Part shown: positions 12,957-25,992 of the stretch, piece by piece
Layout of the letters: every line of letters starts with the position of its first letter
Numbering within the stretch: position 1 is the stretch's first letter
Assembly: GCA_946699065.1 (NCBI GenBank)
Contig: CAMPDV010000011.1
Span: 558,001-622,000 of the forward strand
DNA from: Loxodes magnus
Lineage: Eukaryota > Ciliophora > Karyorelictea > Loxodida > Loxodidae
Direction: 5' to 3'
DNA: 64,000 nucleotides
Translations under genes and position numbers: made by a program
Notes under the pieces: generated by a model
The model's input: only the letters and a program-made list of their open reading frames with translations
Database searches by the model: none
What the model was told of the DNA's origin: nothing

Positions 12957-14150
12957 ATGAAGCCTATCATAGGAACTTATGAAGAAGCTTAGAATTTTTT
13001 GTAAGATAATGAGTTTATCAAAAGTGGGTATAGGATTAATTACAATTCGATTAGATTAGGCTTAAAAAGTCTGTTCTAGTTTCATAACGAATTTGTGAAT
13101 ATTTGATCCCATCTACTTGGCGCCTTACTATTCTGGTGCCTTTTTTTCTATTTGTTCGTTTTCAGTGGTATTGATGGAAATGTTGAAGCTACTTCTGTGT
13201 ATAAAAATTTGGAGTTGAATAATGCTTCAGTCTAATCCAACCTTTGGAACAAAATTAATGAATAAAATATCAACCTTAAAAGCATTTTCTCTTAATTTAC
13301 TAATGTAACTTTTAACTTCAATGTTAAAGACCTTTTTCCTTCTGATATAATTTCCTAAAACTTAATTGAAAAAAAATAAATCGAAAAAATTAACGACTTT
13401 GTCTTCGATAAATTCAGAGAAATGAGTGAACTCTTGATTGGTAAAGAAATGGTCAATTAATTTTACTATGATATTGGATAGTTTAAAAATAAGCTAGATA
13501 ATGAACTTTTCTCTTATATAGATTTCATTCATAGTGAGCTAAAACATGAAGTTAGCATTTGACCTTTCGTCCCTTTTATATTATCAGCCATATTTTGCAT
13601 GGGTTGTAGTGCTATATATCATTGTTTTTGTTGCTACTCGCCTAAAGTTTCATAAATTTTAGCAAGACTTGACTATGCAGGAATTTCTATACTGATAGCT
13701 GGAAGTTGCTATCCTCCTTATTATTATATCTTTTACTGCAGGCTTTATTTAAGTGTCTTTTATTTAATTTTGATTTCGACTCTAGCCCTGATTTGTTTCG
13801 TATTCTCTCTGCTACCTAGCTTTACATCGGCAAAATGAAGACCGGTTAGAGGATTTTTATTCATTGCTTTGGGCTTATGTGCAGGAGTTCCGATTTTTCA
13901 CGTTTTTATTACAGGTATTGACATTCCAGTGGCATATTCAAGTTCACTATTCATAATAATGGGTGCAACATATATAACAGGAGCACTTGTTTACATTTGC
14001 AGATTTCCTGAGAAGTATTTTCCTGGAAGATTTGATATCTGGGGATCATCCCACCAATTTTTCCATTTTTGCGTTGTAACGGCAGCATGTGTGCATTATG
14101 TGGGTTCCTTAAGCACTTTTCGCGAAAGAGAAGCTAGAGCATGCCAATGA
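12957..14150 (+). CDS. PAQR family seven-TM receptor (adiponectin receptor / hemolysin III-like)
   Basis: Single exon, 397 aa. The family signature is clear: NEFVNIWSHLLG before TM1 (its Trp is TGA), SAIYHCF after TM2, ARLDYAGI, CRFPEKYFPGRFD with IWGSSHQFFH, and final TM segments. The residues expected to bind zinc are present: His and Ser in SAIYH, and the two His of SHQFFH. Odd feature: between TM1 and TM2, where most PAQRs have a short loop, there are about 120 extra residues (roughly 75-195), hydrophilic and partly coiled-coil-like. PAQRs are seven-helix membrane proteins that often act as ceramidase-like hydrolases or steroid/adiponectin receptors; the ligand here is unknown. The frame is the same on both sides of the loop, and TGA ends the gene. 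Confidence 0.93.
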
Positions 14151-17011
14151 GTAAATTGAGCATGAAAATTTGAACTTAATTAATAGAAATTATTAAAAAA
14201 TATCTATTCCTTTTGCTTATTTATGTAAAGCTTCTTACTTTTAAGACCTGTTTCAGTATTCTATTCGATTTCTTTGCCTCTAAAGTTAAATAATAGATTT
14301 TACTTTGTTGTATTAAAATAATTAAAGGTAACTATTAAAGTTTCCTTATAAGTTATCGTTTAATAAAGTTATTAATATATGCTATTTCTTAATCTATGTC
14401 AAATTAGATTTTACAGTTTTATAAAGACTTATCACACTTTCTATCACTCATATTAAACTATTTAATTGAAGCTTTCTCTGCTCTTATCTAATTTTAGTTA
14501 TATACTCAAAGAGGCAGTATAATCTTATTTATATTATAGAACCAGCAGTAAATATTAATTTCAAATATAAGCAAATTAGCCTTTCAAATTAACTCCTCAT
14601 AATAAGCACTACTCAGTTTCTACTAAAGCTTAAGCAACTGATCTGATAGGCTTTTAATTAATTGAAGTATCTGATTTAATGTATTTAATACTTGTAATTA
14701 AGAAGCTAATTCCTTTAATTAATTAGCTATTTAATTATTACTACATGTTTGCTTATTAAGTCTAAACTTCCTAGCTTAATCTAAAAGCTCTGCTTAAAAT
14801 CCTTTTTGGTTTAAACTTTATTACATGCTTATTAATGGAGACTTGCTTCAAAATCTTCTTATCTGATAATAGAATTAAATTATCTTTACTCTAGAAGGAT
14901 AAAAGCTGCTAATACTAGGTATAAATGTAGAATGGATATAGTAATAGAGTATGTCTTACTATATTTATATAAAGTAATTTCACTTTTATTATTCTAAATA
15001 AATAAGCAAGTAGTCTTTAACTTTAGCATTAAGCTATAATAGGCATAAACTTGTTAAGCTAGGTTTATTAAATAGATTATGAAGTAAAAGTTAGCAAACT
15101 AGATTATTATACTTGATTATTTTAAGTAGAATATAATGAAGTTATATTGTCTAACCAAATAGATGGAAAAAATAAATTCACTTAGTTAGCTGTAAACATT
15201 TATAAGATTAATTTTAATTTTAGTAATAATAATGATTTAAGTATGCACATCAACCCATATTTTTAGATAGCCTAGATTTTTAGTTTAGATTTAATTCTAT
15301 AATGTGTAGCTTACAGTATCAACCTATCATTATACATCTTCTAAATATAAGTCGCTTTTTTCTTTTTATAACTGCTATAGTATACAAAAAGCTTTAATAA
15401 TAGTTATCTATAAAACGTATTTTTCTCTTAAATTGTAATTAAAGCACTAAAAATAGGACCTTAGTGAAATAAATATAGAACTGAATAATTGTTTATATAT
15501 TTAACTAAATTAAGAGTAAAGTGATAGAAGAATGAAGTATAGTAGTAACTAATATTATAATTTTACTTTACTAATAGATATTCCTGCTTTTTATTTAATT
15601 TAGTCCTAATAAGTAAGGCAATTTTATATAAACTGGATTATAAGCTAGATTTTAAAGGTTGAGACATGATATCTTCACTTCAATTGTATAATAGAAAATT
15701 AAAAGCAATGAGGGAAAATATTTCTCAGCTTATGATCGAAAATGAGTTTTAGTAATATTAATCTTTATAGATGCTAATAGATATAGATAAAAGGTATAAG
15801 CTAATAAAAAATAAAGAGTTTTAGTTAATATAAAAAGTATAAAAGGCTAATAAATAAACTTCTTCCTAATAGAGAAAATCTTATTTATAAAATTATTAAT
15901 TTAGTTAAATCTAAACTGGAGACACTTCAAGTAGATTTATTATTGAAGTACAGAATTCTTTTATTTAAGCAATATCAAAATATTGACCTACTTTACCTAT
16001 AATTTTTGTATTGTTTGGATTTTAGAATTTAAAAAAATGAATAATATTCAAATGAAAAAAAGGAGATACTATAACAATAAAGAAAAGTAATAAAGGGAGT
16101 AGGTTAAGTTGTAATAGATGTGATGAATAACTTAGAATAGCAATACAATAGTTAAAATTCTATATAGCATTACAAAAATAATCACTATTATATAAGTTTT
16201 TAATATCATCATAGCTAGAAATAGTCATTACTATACAATCTAGATATAGTTAATTATTTTGGTTGTATTTTTGAACCTTTATGAAATATATTAGCTTTCA
16301 TTTAATTGAAACTATACAAAAAAGATATAGCTAAAAAAATTAGATAAATCTGATAAAATAAATATAGAGAAAATCTTAAATGAATAGACTTGTACTTTAA
16401 GGAAAATAAGATAATGATTTGCTTTATTATTTAACTGGCATGCTAACAATCTTCAAAACTAACTAGGAGTTTTCATTAAATATATTTTAATAAAAGTTGA
16501 AAAATACTTAAATTTGCTTACAAACCTATTAAATTTCTAAGTAATTTCTTATTTAACTTTTAAGCTACTGTACAATCTTATCCTGAACTTTAAAAAATCT
16601 AATTTAAGTTTTGAAGAAAAATTAAAAAGGCAAGATTAAATGAATGATAATTAAAATAATTATATCAGGCTTTAAAATAGTTAGATTTAATATGCTTTAT
16701 CAAATTGTTTATAAATGGAATTATTAAAATTTAACCTAATAATTTAGTATTAATATGACTTAATAAATAAAAGAGATAGCTTAGTATTCAAGCATTTCAT
16801 AGATTACCTTTCAAATTTTATAGAAGTGTTATTAATAATATATATGATTTTAATCAGAGTCTAACCATATGGATATATTCTTTATGTCTCTGTGTCAATA
16901 AAATCTTTTAATGCATTTATAATTTTTAAATTTGCTTTCACTTAAATAGTTATTAGTTTGAGTAAGGTTTAAGATTAAGATTTTAAGCATTTTTAGATTT
17001 AGTAAAAAGTT
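14151..17011. other. Gene-poor AT-rich interval
   Basis: Nearly 2.9 kb between the 3' ends of the PAQR gene and the secreted Cys-rich gene. It is composed of AT-rich words with much TTAAT, AAGCTT and TAGCT. I found no coding texture, repeat array or RNA signal. Confidence 0.45.
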
Positions 17012-17855
17012 TCAAAAAACGAAAAGGAGTCCGGACATTAAAACTCCAAGAAAAGCTGCCCCAGTTGTTCTTTCAGCTTCAGCAATGTATTTATCTATAT
17101 CCGTGTAATGTAGAAAAACTTTATTAAAGCACTCAGGTAAATGCTACAAATTTAAATAAACTTACAGCTAAATGATTGTAAAGTTAAGCTCTGAGATAAA
17201 GAAGTGCTGCGTCTTAATCTACTAGTAAAGGATTTATTCCATAATTACTTTGATCATACATAACATTGCCTTTTTCAAGATTCTAGCAAGCTAAAGTATA
17301 AAATTCGCACCAAGGCTAGTCTCCTTTAGCAAGTTCACAATAGGCATTTCCATCATATGAACACTCACAATCGTAAAAAGTGTTTGTCTATGGATTATTT
17401 GAACAGAAAGGAGATTATCTCGAAGCTGACTTACCACATCTAACTCCCATAACAGTCGAATTTCCGTATCTTTTTCTCAAATCAGCGCAATCATTTTTGA
17501 CATATCTCTTGCAATAATCGTACCAATCCTCCTCTGATGCAGTGTCAATCAAAGCGGCATTATAAGTATTCTTAAAGAACCAATTATTAAGAGTATCAGC
17601 CCAAAATGGAGTACAATAAAACTCTTAAAATGGTAATCCAATATTTCCGTCTTTAATTAGCTTTGTAAATGCAACCCAATCACATCCTTCATTAATATCA
17701 TTATGGCATGGAGTAAGTTAAATAGTTTCGGTTTATTAGTCCCAATAAGCACACTATTAATGGACTTCCAGAATAGGCTTACATCCAATGTTGTAGCATT
17801 GCTGACTATAAGAAAGAGAAAATAAGGTAGCTAGAAGAATAATAATTTGCCTCAT
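17012..17855 (-). CDS. Secreted cysteine-rich protein with hydrophobic C-terminus
   Basis: Two exons, 17855-17166 (230 codons) and 17143-17012 (44 codons), separated by a 22-nt GT-AG intron at 17144-17165; total 273 aa. The N-terminus MRQIIILLATLFSLSYS is a typical signal peptide. The mature part has more than fifteen Cys, many near aromatic residues (YNIGC, GCDWVAF, DCECSYD, PWCEFYTLACQ), so it is probably held by disulfides. The C-terminus ends in a hydrophobic stretch (AAFLGVLMSGLLFVF), which suits a GPI-anchor signal or a single TM. It is likely a cell-surface or secreted protein. No catalytic motif and no named family were recognised. Every Trp codon I noticed here is TGG. Confidence 0.8.
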
Positions 17856-19684
17856 CTTTATTTGTATAAAGAATATAAAAATATAGATAAAACTTCATTT
17901 AATACACAGCTAATATGTTTATTATAGAATAACTCTTTATTTTTCTTCATCTTCTCCTACCAGAAAATAATGCAAGATAGCAATACCATTCTCTCATTCT
18001 AATCTAAATTCTTAGCTATATTTTCTGAGAGTCTAGTAACTTTTTATTTTATGCAGTCTTAAAATTATTCAGATACTTGTATTTTATCAACAATTACTAA
18101 TAAACTAAATTTTGAAGTTTTGAAAAATGACAAACTCTCTATAATTAAACGTTTGAAATATAATTTTAAAATGAAATGAAAATTATGATTGACTAAATTA
18201 AATAAATTGAAAAAGCATTAATATATAATCTTAGAAATTAGCCAATACTTACCTAACCATCAGATTTATAGCAATATGTTTTTTATCTAAGTACATTTTA
18301 TATTAATAAGTCATTATACTCTATTATATTCAATTTTGCTTATTTTATTCAGGTGCAATTATAAAATATAGCTATTTATCAATCACTATAATTAGAATAA
18401 ATGATGCTTCATTATAATTTTAATGAATAAATTAGTATAAAATCTTTTATCAATTAGTTTATAAATCAAGACATCTTTAGATATAAAACTTTACCAATTA
18501 TTTTATTTTCTTCCCAAGCTTTTATTAGCTTATCTAATTTATACAATTATGATTCCTAATTTTCTTAGAGAGATATAAAAAGTATTATCCTTATAAAGCT
18601 ATTATAAAATTTAATTTGAAGGCTATTTTATAAAAATTATAATATCTTTCTATCTTCTTTAAATTGTTTATTTTCATTTAGCCTAATAATAAATATTCAG
18701 AAGAATGTTATAAAAGATTTACCTCTTATTTATAATTATTATATAAGGCTATTGTATCCTTTTTATAAATGATCCAAAAATTCCATTTATAATATCTCAT
18801 TCTAATAAACAATTAATTTCTACCTTATCTGCTAAGAATATTTAAACTCTTTAATTAATAAGAAATTCTAATTATTTGTTCTCTTCACTTAATTAATTAA
18901 ATGTTAGTTTCTAATTTATATAATTTTATTTTGTTTCCTTCAATCCAAAATATCATTTGAAGGATTATCTTTAAATTTAACTTTTTACCTATTATTGCTT
19001 CATTCATTAATCAATACTCTTTTAATCTTAAATGCTTTAAATTCTTAATATTTCTTTCTAATATATTTATTATATAAGCACATGTAATCATAAATATAAA
19101 TTGATATCTAAATAATTTTAATATTGCTGTTTTTTGATCTTTCATTATATTCTATTTATCTCAATCTCTTTATAATAACTATTGTAATCAATTTAATAAA
19201 AAGCCTTATGAATATTAAAGATTTTAGTAGCAAGGGTAATTAACCTTAATCTCCAGAATTATTATATATAAGTTAAAGAATTAATATATATTCTTTATAT
19301 TTAACTAATTAAAATAAACAAGAGCAAAATAATAAATTTTAATTTAAGAAATTTAGAAAGGAAAGTAATAAAATAAAAGCTACAATGATAGGCTAATACT
19401 TAGGATTAAGGATTAGCTTAGTGACAATATAATAGTTTAAGATTATAAATATCTCTATGCTATTATATAATATTTAACTTAGTTATAATCAAAATTTAAT
19501 TATAGAGCATCTAATCACTCTTTGGTAATAGCCTTAATATTTCATTTTTACTATTCTGTCTAATATAATTAGCAGCTTTAAGTTCATTTTAATTAAATAC
19601 TAAATTGTAAAGATATTATTTGCTTAATTTATGATTTTGACTAATTTAATTAGCTGGAATAATTGAGAAAATTTAAATTCCTTT
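17856..19684. other. Gene-poor AT-rich interval
   Basis: About 1.8 kb upstream of the secreted-protein gene and downstream of the histidine-kinase-like gene. It is extremely AT-rich. No coding frame, RNA gene or repeat array was recognised. Confidence 0.45.
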
Positions 19685-21115
19685 TCAAATAAAAATTGGA
19701 ATGTTTTGTACCTAAATAGGTTCTTCTTCTATTTCACTATCTGTACTTTGATCAAAGTTTTACGAACTAGGTTGATTTTCAGAGCTTGAATTAGTGACTT
19801 CATCTATACTTTCTTTTTACTATTAATTTTTCCAAGAAAAGGCAAAAAGACTATTCACACTACTTTTTTAGAATTCAGAATCACTAATATATACTTCAGC
19901 ATCAGTATCTTACTCCATCTGTTCTTCAATGCTGTATAAATTCTGATTTAAAGCTTACATTTAGACTTATTAACTTCTGAACTTCTACAAACTTAGTTTA
20001 TGCTTAAGTTTCTAATTCTATATAAAACTTTATTTTTGCTTTACTCTCTTAGCTTTCTATTTTAATAATATTTCCATTTAGCATTTAGATAACTTTGGAA
20101 AATCCTATTAAGCTAGGACGATATTTATTAAGGAGCTTTTTTAGTATGTTGTTTTAATTTAGATATTTCTAGCTTTCTTTTATACGCTTCAAGTCTTTAG
20201 TTCTCAACCTTCCTGCACTAAAGCTAGAGGATACTACAATTTTAATTCGACCTTTTGAAAATTAAAAGTTTTGGATTTAATCTCCTGTTGTGTAGATTTT
20301 AACGTTAGCATAAGAATGAGAGTCTTTATTTTTCAAGGATATTGTACCAAGGGTAAATAGGAGGAATTAAAAGAGCTCTTAATTAACCATTACATTGCAT
20401 GGCAACTTCCTTCACTCAAAGCTAAAGTTACAAAAATAAGCTTTAGCTATCACCTTCAAATCTTAGAAAATCTATTTTATTAATTCACTCAAATTTAAAG
20501 ACTCGTTCTAAAAATCTTTCATTCCGCTTGTCAAATATGACAATAGAATACTTGCCGCCCTTAAATCATTGTTCAATAAAATTTTGACATGCTTGCGAGT
20601 TTATTTTCTAACCTAATTAGAGAGCCACTACTTAATAGGGTTCAAATGCAAATAAGCATAAGCTTAATTAAAGTTATTATTTATCCTTCAGACTGGATTT
20701 ATTTGATCCACAGAAATGTGATCAATCATTATTAAATAAGCTACTTATTTAATTAATTTACTCTTGTTTATTATCTAATTCAATGCTTTAAAATATCTCT
20801 ATATAGTTTACAGCAATCTGCACTAATCCGAATCTTCAGTAATTTATCACTTTGATGCCTTTTAAAAGAATTAGAATAATCATAAAATAGTGATGGCTGT
20901 TTATAAATTACTTTTTGAATTGATTTATTTAAATTCTAGCTGAATATAAGAAACTGAGCATATTTTTAATCTTATAATTTGCTATCGCATCTTATACTTT
21001 AGAATGGCTATTTTATCTACCACTTTTCAAAGATTTAACTAACATATTTATAAAATTGGTAAGTCTAGAGCTTTGCTTAGTAAAATTTAAAGATTCTTTT
21101 AGTTTTATTCCTCAT
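19685..21115 (-). CDS. Degenerate histidine-kinase-like protein
   Basis: Start at 21115 (MRNKTKRIFKF), stop TGA at 19685-19687. Two introns are clear: 19 nt at 20613-20631 and 16 nt at 19943-19958. At least one more frame change lies between about 20,960 and 20,850, which I could not place uniquely (candidates of 13, 17 or 25 nt), so the middle is provisional. The region after the 19-nt intron resembles the end of a histidine-kinase dimerisation domain and its ATPase domain: SLNLSELIKQIFQDL, then NQELFQFLLFTLG at the N-box position, and PSLIGFSKVIQMLNGNIIKI at the G2 end. The N-box Asn residues and the DxGxG motif are not conserved, and no H-box His was found. The tail is acidic and Ser-rich. 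I infer a catalytically dead relative. It lies 63 nt downstream of muskelin, same strand. Confidence 0.5.
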
Positions 21116-21178
21116 ATGAAATGAAAATAATTAATAAATGTTAATTAACAGCTTCGACAAGGTTAAAAGTAGATTTAG

Positions 21179-23357
21179 TCAGCACTTGCTTAGAATCAAA
21201 GAACTATAATAATTTCTCAAAGCATTTATATCTTTATTTTCATATATTCTTTTTTAGCTATAGAAATAGATACTTAGAAACATTTAGATGCTTTTCTGAT
21301 AATTACTCACTTACTAATGGTTTTATCTTATCAAGCCAAAATTCCTTAGCTGCTTATCTCTCTTTCAGATCTTAAGAGTTTTAACACATTTCTTTAAACT
21401 ATTAAAGGCGAATTATGTATAAAATTTAGTTTAATATCACTTATTTGCTTTAGGCATTTAAGGTTAATTCTCATAAATCTCCCAGATATCTTTTATTTTC
21501 TATTCCCTTTCCCTAACTTCCACCAAATAAGTAGTAGAAATCCATATTTTTGGAATAGCATACTGAAAATGCGAATCTTGTAGAAGGCATAGGCTATTAT
21601 TATTGGTTATTTTCAATGCTAATCTCCTCATTTATTTTACATATTTTGAATCATTTGTTTAAACTAATTTTGTAGATATACAAGCCCACACTTTAATGAT
21701 ATTTGCCTTACTAATCTAAACAGTTTGAAGGGTTATAAGCTTTACCAGTCACTATTAAAATTTCTTACTTAGTTTGGTTGAAGGCTACTTTTTATTGATT
21801 TTCACAATCAAGAACTAGATCTTTTCTGATTAGCTCGTTAGTTTTAGTCTTTAAATTAAATTTGCATACATCATTCAAAATGCTTTTCCCTTTTATTCCC
21901 ATCAAAATATATAGATTCTCTTCAAATAAAATCATGGAGTGGCCATATCTAGGCTTAAGCTAGATATGTCAAGGATTCATATCATTATCCGTTTAAATTC
22001 TGCTTCATTTATTATTGGAGATGTCATATTAGAATAATCCAGAAAGGAACTTGTTTTATTGCTAATAATTTAGACATTGAGATAGGCCATTGCTTTGCAT
22101 TATTCTTCCACCAAATACGTAAATTATTTTATTTTCTATATCAATTTGCATTTCTAAATTGCTTACGAGTTAAGGTCCTCCTACTTAACTAGTATCATCG
22201 TTTATTAGAATTCATTTATTTTACTGAATATCAAAACAAAAAAAATCGCTTTTTATTCGCTTTTCCTATAGCATTTCTATCTCTTTATTGCTCAAAAATT
22301 TTCCAATCATTCATATTTTTTAGCTAACATCATCAATTACCATTCTATGATTGTAACGTCCACAAGGATTTCCAAAATGTGAGGTTTTAGGCTATAACTC
22401 TTTTCATCTATTGGTAAGTATATCATAGCATCAAAAATCCGACAAATGTTAAACTCCATTTCATCCTCCAAATAAATAAAGCTTGTTGAATTAATTATCA
22501 ACCACCATTTAATGACCAGCTCTAATGCCAGGTTTTCGACTTGTTGCACTGTAGGGATTTAAACTTTCTTAATTACTTTCTTACAAAAGCCTCCATTTCC
22601 ATTAGTAAGGTAAATTTTAGTAATGAAAGTCTAGTTAATCCTTATTACTAAGAAAAAGTTCTTCTGTCGCCTCAAAATTTCCTTCATTTACAAAAGTCTC
22701 AAATAATTTACTTATGAATACATTTTCGAAATAATCCTTTATATTTACCTCTGGATTTTACTTTTGCAATTATTACTGTCTAATTGATAAAACTTCCTTA
22801 AAGCAGTTGAAATAGCCTTCTTAAGCTCTCAAAAACTACAAGCATTGCTTAAACTATTTGTCTAATATTATATCATTGTAAGTTTTAATATCGTTTTCAT
22901 TAGCAATTTCTCCCTTTAACTTAATATAGAAAATTGAGAAAAGGAAATGAGTTTGTCAGTTTGAAATAGGCTTAATTTTGATATATTTAATAGGAACTTT
23001 GACAGCTTGATCTTAAATCACAATATCTTTCAAATATATCTTTTCATCTTCATTATGCATTTGTAATGTATATTGTAATATGAACTAAAGATTAGAAGGA
23101 TCTAACCCTCCATAAATTGCAACATCTTTAAGCAGATTTTTTTTAGCGTCTATATATTTTCCAAAAATGATTTCTTTGACAAAGCTTGTCTTTGAAAGAG
23201 CTAATGTGATATATTAGACTGCGTCATTAGTAGCAGAAACTCATCTTGAGTTGATATTATTTCTCTAGTTCTCTAAAATATTAGAAGGATCATAATTTTC
23301 ACTTTTTGAGCTGTAATCATAAATAGTATATTTTAATTTTTGGTATTGATTTTTCAT
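21179..23357 (-). CDS. MKLN1: Muskelin homologue (discoidin, CTLH-like and kelch repeats)
   Basis: Exon 1 is 23357-21315 (681 codons) and exon 2 is 21295-21179 (39 codons), with a 19-nt intron at 21296-21314. The product is 719 aa; human muskelin is about 735. The N-terminal discoidin-like part matches muskelin (YTIYDYSS, NINSRWVSAT, IIFGKYIDAKKNLLKDV). The CTLH-like helical part follows (CLQFLRAQEGYFNCF), then the kelch repeats: RAGHQMVVD, LYLFGGWNGVQHLSDFW, YNHRMVIDD, IIYVFGGRIM, YYLFGGSQGKG. In-frame TGA codons supply the Trp of FGGW, DFW, NRW and NKW, which are kelch landmarks. Known role: subunit of the GID/CTLH E3 ubiquitin ligase, also linked to cytoskeleton and receptor transport. Ignoring the intron would carry the frame to a TGA at 21027-21029, but the spliced C-terminus fits better and leaves a separate ATG for the next gene. 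Confidence 0.94.
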
Positions 23358-24267
23358 TTTATGCTTCTTTATTATTTACCTGCTTTTATTTACAACTTTA
23401 ATATTACAATTAGTTCATTTCTACCTTATCTAACTAAATCTATGGAGATTTATAAAACTTTAAGTTAATCATTAGTCTTTTTCTGGGAAAAAGGATATTA
23501 TAAGATTATAGCTTAATATCTGATAGCTCTTATTTAAAGAATTATTAGTTAATAAGATTTGAAAAGAGATACAATAATCTTAAATTCCTTATACTAATAA
23601 CTATTCAACCATTCTTATACCAACTTAATCAAACCTATCTCACTTTACCCTTTTCATCTACTAAATTCTATTATTTATCCATATGACTCTTAACGTATAT
23701 TTAGTTGAAAAAACTCTCTGAAAGACGATTTAATACAATAAGTAAATATAACAGAACATATGAATAATTTTTAATTTAGAATCACTATTTAAGCAAAGAA
23801 CTTCATGTATAGTTGTTTCTAATTAAGTATTCATATTTAAAAAATCAATATTCACTTCATTAATTAACTTGCTTCCAAAGTAGTTATAAATAGAAAAAAT
23901 AAAGAAGAAAAATTCACTCAAGATTTGAGTTTAAAATTTACCAAAAAAACATATTGAATTTGCTTAATAAAATAATTGTATCAATAATCAATAAAATTAA
24001 CGAAAGTAAATTTAAAGTTTTTATACATAATTTAAAAATATTATGGATTAAATCTAGAATATTTTAATGAAAAACTTTAAATATTATTTTGGTTGCTATG
24101 TAACAATCAAAAAACAAGATAATAATCTAGTTCTCTAATAACATTTTAGAGCTTTGGCTTATATATTTAAACTTAAATGTTTATTAGTTCTTCTTAATTA
24201 CATTCAAAATATTCATTTGATTTCTATTTTGATAGTGCATTCACTACAAATAATTTTTGTTTCTTTT
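23358..24267. other. Intergenic interval upstream of muskelin
   Basis: AT-rich DNA with no convincing coding frame. It should contain the muskelin promoter next to 23358 and the 3' end of the following gene, whose stop position is itself uncertain. Confidence 0.4.
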
Positions 24268-25992
24268 TCAAAGTGATGCAATTATATAAAATTTCTTACA
24301 AAAATAAAGAAATTTTAAATAATCATCAATATATAGGATACTGTCACTTTAAAAATATTAAATTGCTTTAGACTCTAACTATTTATTTAGAATCTGACTA
24401 TAATAGAATTAGTTTAAAGTATATTTTCTTTCTGAATTATCTTAGGTTATAATTATTTATATGAGTTATAATGCTACTTAAGTCTTTAATGCAAATAAAA
24501 ATGGTGTTTGAATGGATTTTTTTATTTTAAGCAGAATTGCAATAGAAATTATAAAATTTTAAATAAAGTTATATTTTTCTTCATTTTCTTGAAAGTTTTT
24601 GAAATCATTTTCGTTAACGTATCGAGATTAATCTCTTAAAATCTTATTGCTAATTCTGCTTGGAACTTAGAACTCTTTTATTATTAATTTGCTATTATTT
24701 TGGATTTTTTGTAATTCTTTCTTATGTCTTATTTATAGAATTGACTCTTTCTTTTTTTGAACTTTTCTTTATCTTAGTTAGTCATACATTTTAGCTCTTG
24801 CATTTTTTCCACTTTCAAATTTTTCGACTATTTAAGTTTTAGGTCTTTAGTTAGAGACTTTTTAGAGTTGCAAGGAGTCCAGCGTTTAAGATTTATAATC
24901 CCAATTATTGATATCTTTTTAATCGCTTTACTAAGTAAAAGCTTAGAAATTATTTGTACTATAAGTGAAGCTCTCTTTATTATCTTCTTATTATCTTTTT
25001 AAATTTTCATTTTATGACAATTTAATTAGTCAATTATCCCTAGGAGTTATTGATTTACGGTCGTTGATTTGATTATTATCTGGTAAATCTATTTTAATCT
25101 AAATTCTCTTTTTTATCGTTTCGTGCTCATTTAAATAACCAAAAGAACGTTCACTTAACTAGAACTAGCTTCTATTTTAGTTTCTAATTCTTATTTATGC
25201 TTATTATTAGTTAAGTTTCATTCTAAAAAGATTACATTTGTTATAACCTCTACAAGGAAAATGCTCGTAAGAAGTCATAATTTTATCTGTTGCTTCGTTT
25301 TATCTATTTATGGACTCCGTTTATTAATATTTAGCCACAACTTTTTAGTTGCTTTTATCATTTCTATCAGTTTAAACAGTTGCAATGGAATTTCTTCAGT
25401 TTCTTATTTAAAAATTACCTTTTACAGTATTTGGATAGTTTAGTTTCATCTATTATATACTCTGGTTTTTTTTCTTTAGTTTAGATTTGATAAAATATTT
25501 GTAATAACTATCTAGTTACTATTTCATTTCTTCTTGCTTCCTTATCCTTTCACTAACTAAGTCGGTTAAATTATTACCTATGTCGCTAACTTCACTTGAT
25601 AAAAGAAATTTTTACGATTAAGAATTCTTTATCTTAAAATCGTTTTCGCCATTTTTTGCTTCGAATAGATAGTTACCATGAGCTTTTTAGCCTTAATTAA
25701 TAAGTAAATTCGCCTTTAGTACGCTTAAATTCTTATCTGATACTGTTCTTTAAAGAGATCTTCCTTAATCTCTCGAAGAATTCTATTTTTCGTTTACATT
25801 GTAAACTGTCTTATCACTTGCTTTTTTCTTATACCAGCGAGTATTTATTCCAGCTGTTTTAGGTCTAATTTATAAAAGTGAATGGGATAAAGGTAAACCA
25901 ATATCGCAAGGTATTTCAATCTAAAAAATTTATTGCTAAAGAGCAGCTTTAGCCACCTTTTAAGTCGTTGAGCAATTTGTAGCTTGATCCAT
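24268..25992 (-). CDS. Basic Gln/Asn/Lys-rich protein of unknown function
   Basis: The frame runs without break from ATG at 25992 to the first in-frame TGA taken as stop at 24268-24270, 574 aa. Down to about 24590 the texture is clearly coding, rich in Lys, Gln, Asn and Ser, with short helical stretches such as RIRKQEEMKQQ and KMYDQLRQRKVQKKK and internal TGA-Trp (RNWRNS, DNWLIKL). The last 100 codons look AT-rich and less protein-like, so the true end, or an undetected intron, may lie nearer 24590. No enzyme motif, signal peptide or TM segment was seen. Charged, disordered proteins of this kind are common among ciliate cytoskeletal and ciliary components, but I assign no function. Confidence 0.6.

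Noticed and set aside
14112..14124. TTTTCGCGAAAG as a second E2F-like site
   Set aside because: Located inside PAQR coding sequence (STFRER); no reason to regard it as regulatory.
25261..25443. Open frame on + strand
   Set aside because: It is antisense to the basic protein at 24268-25992 and follows its codon pattern in reverse.
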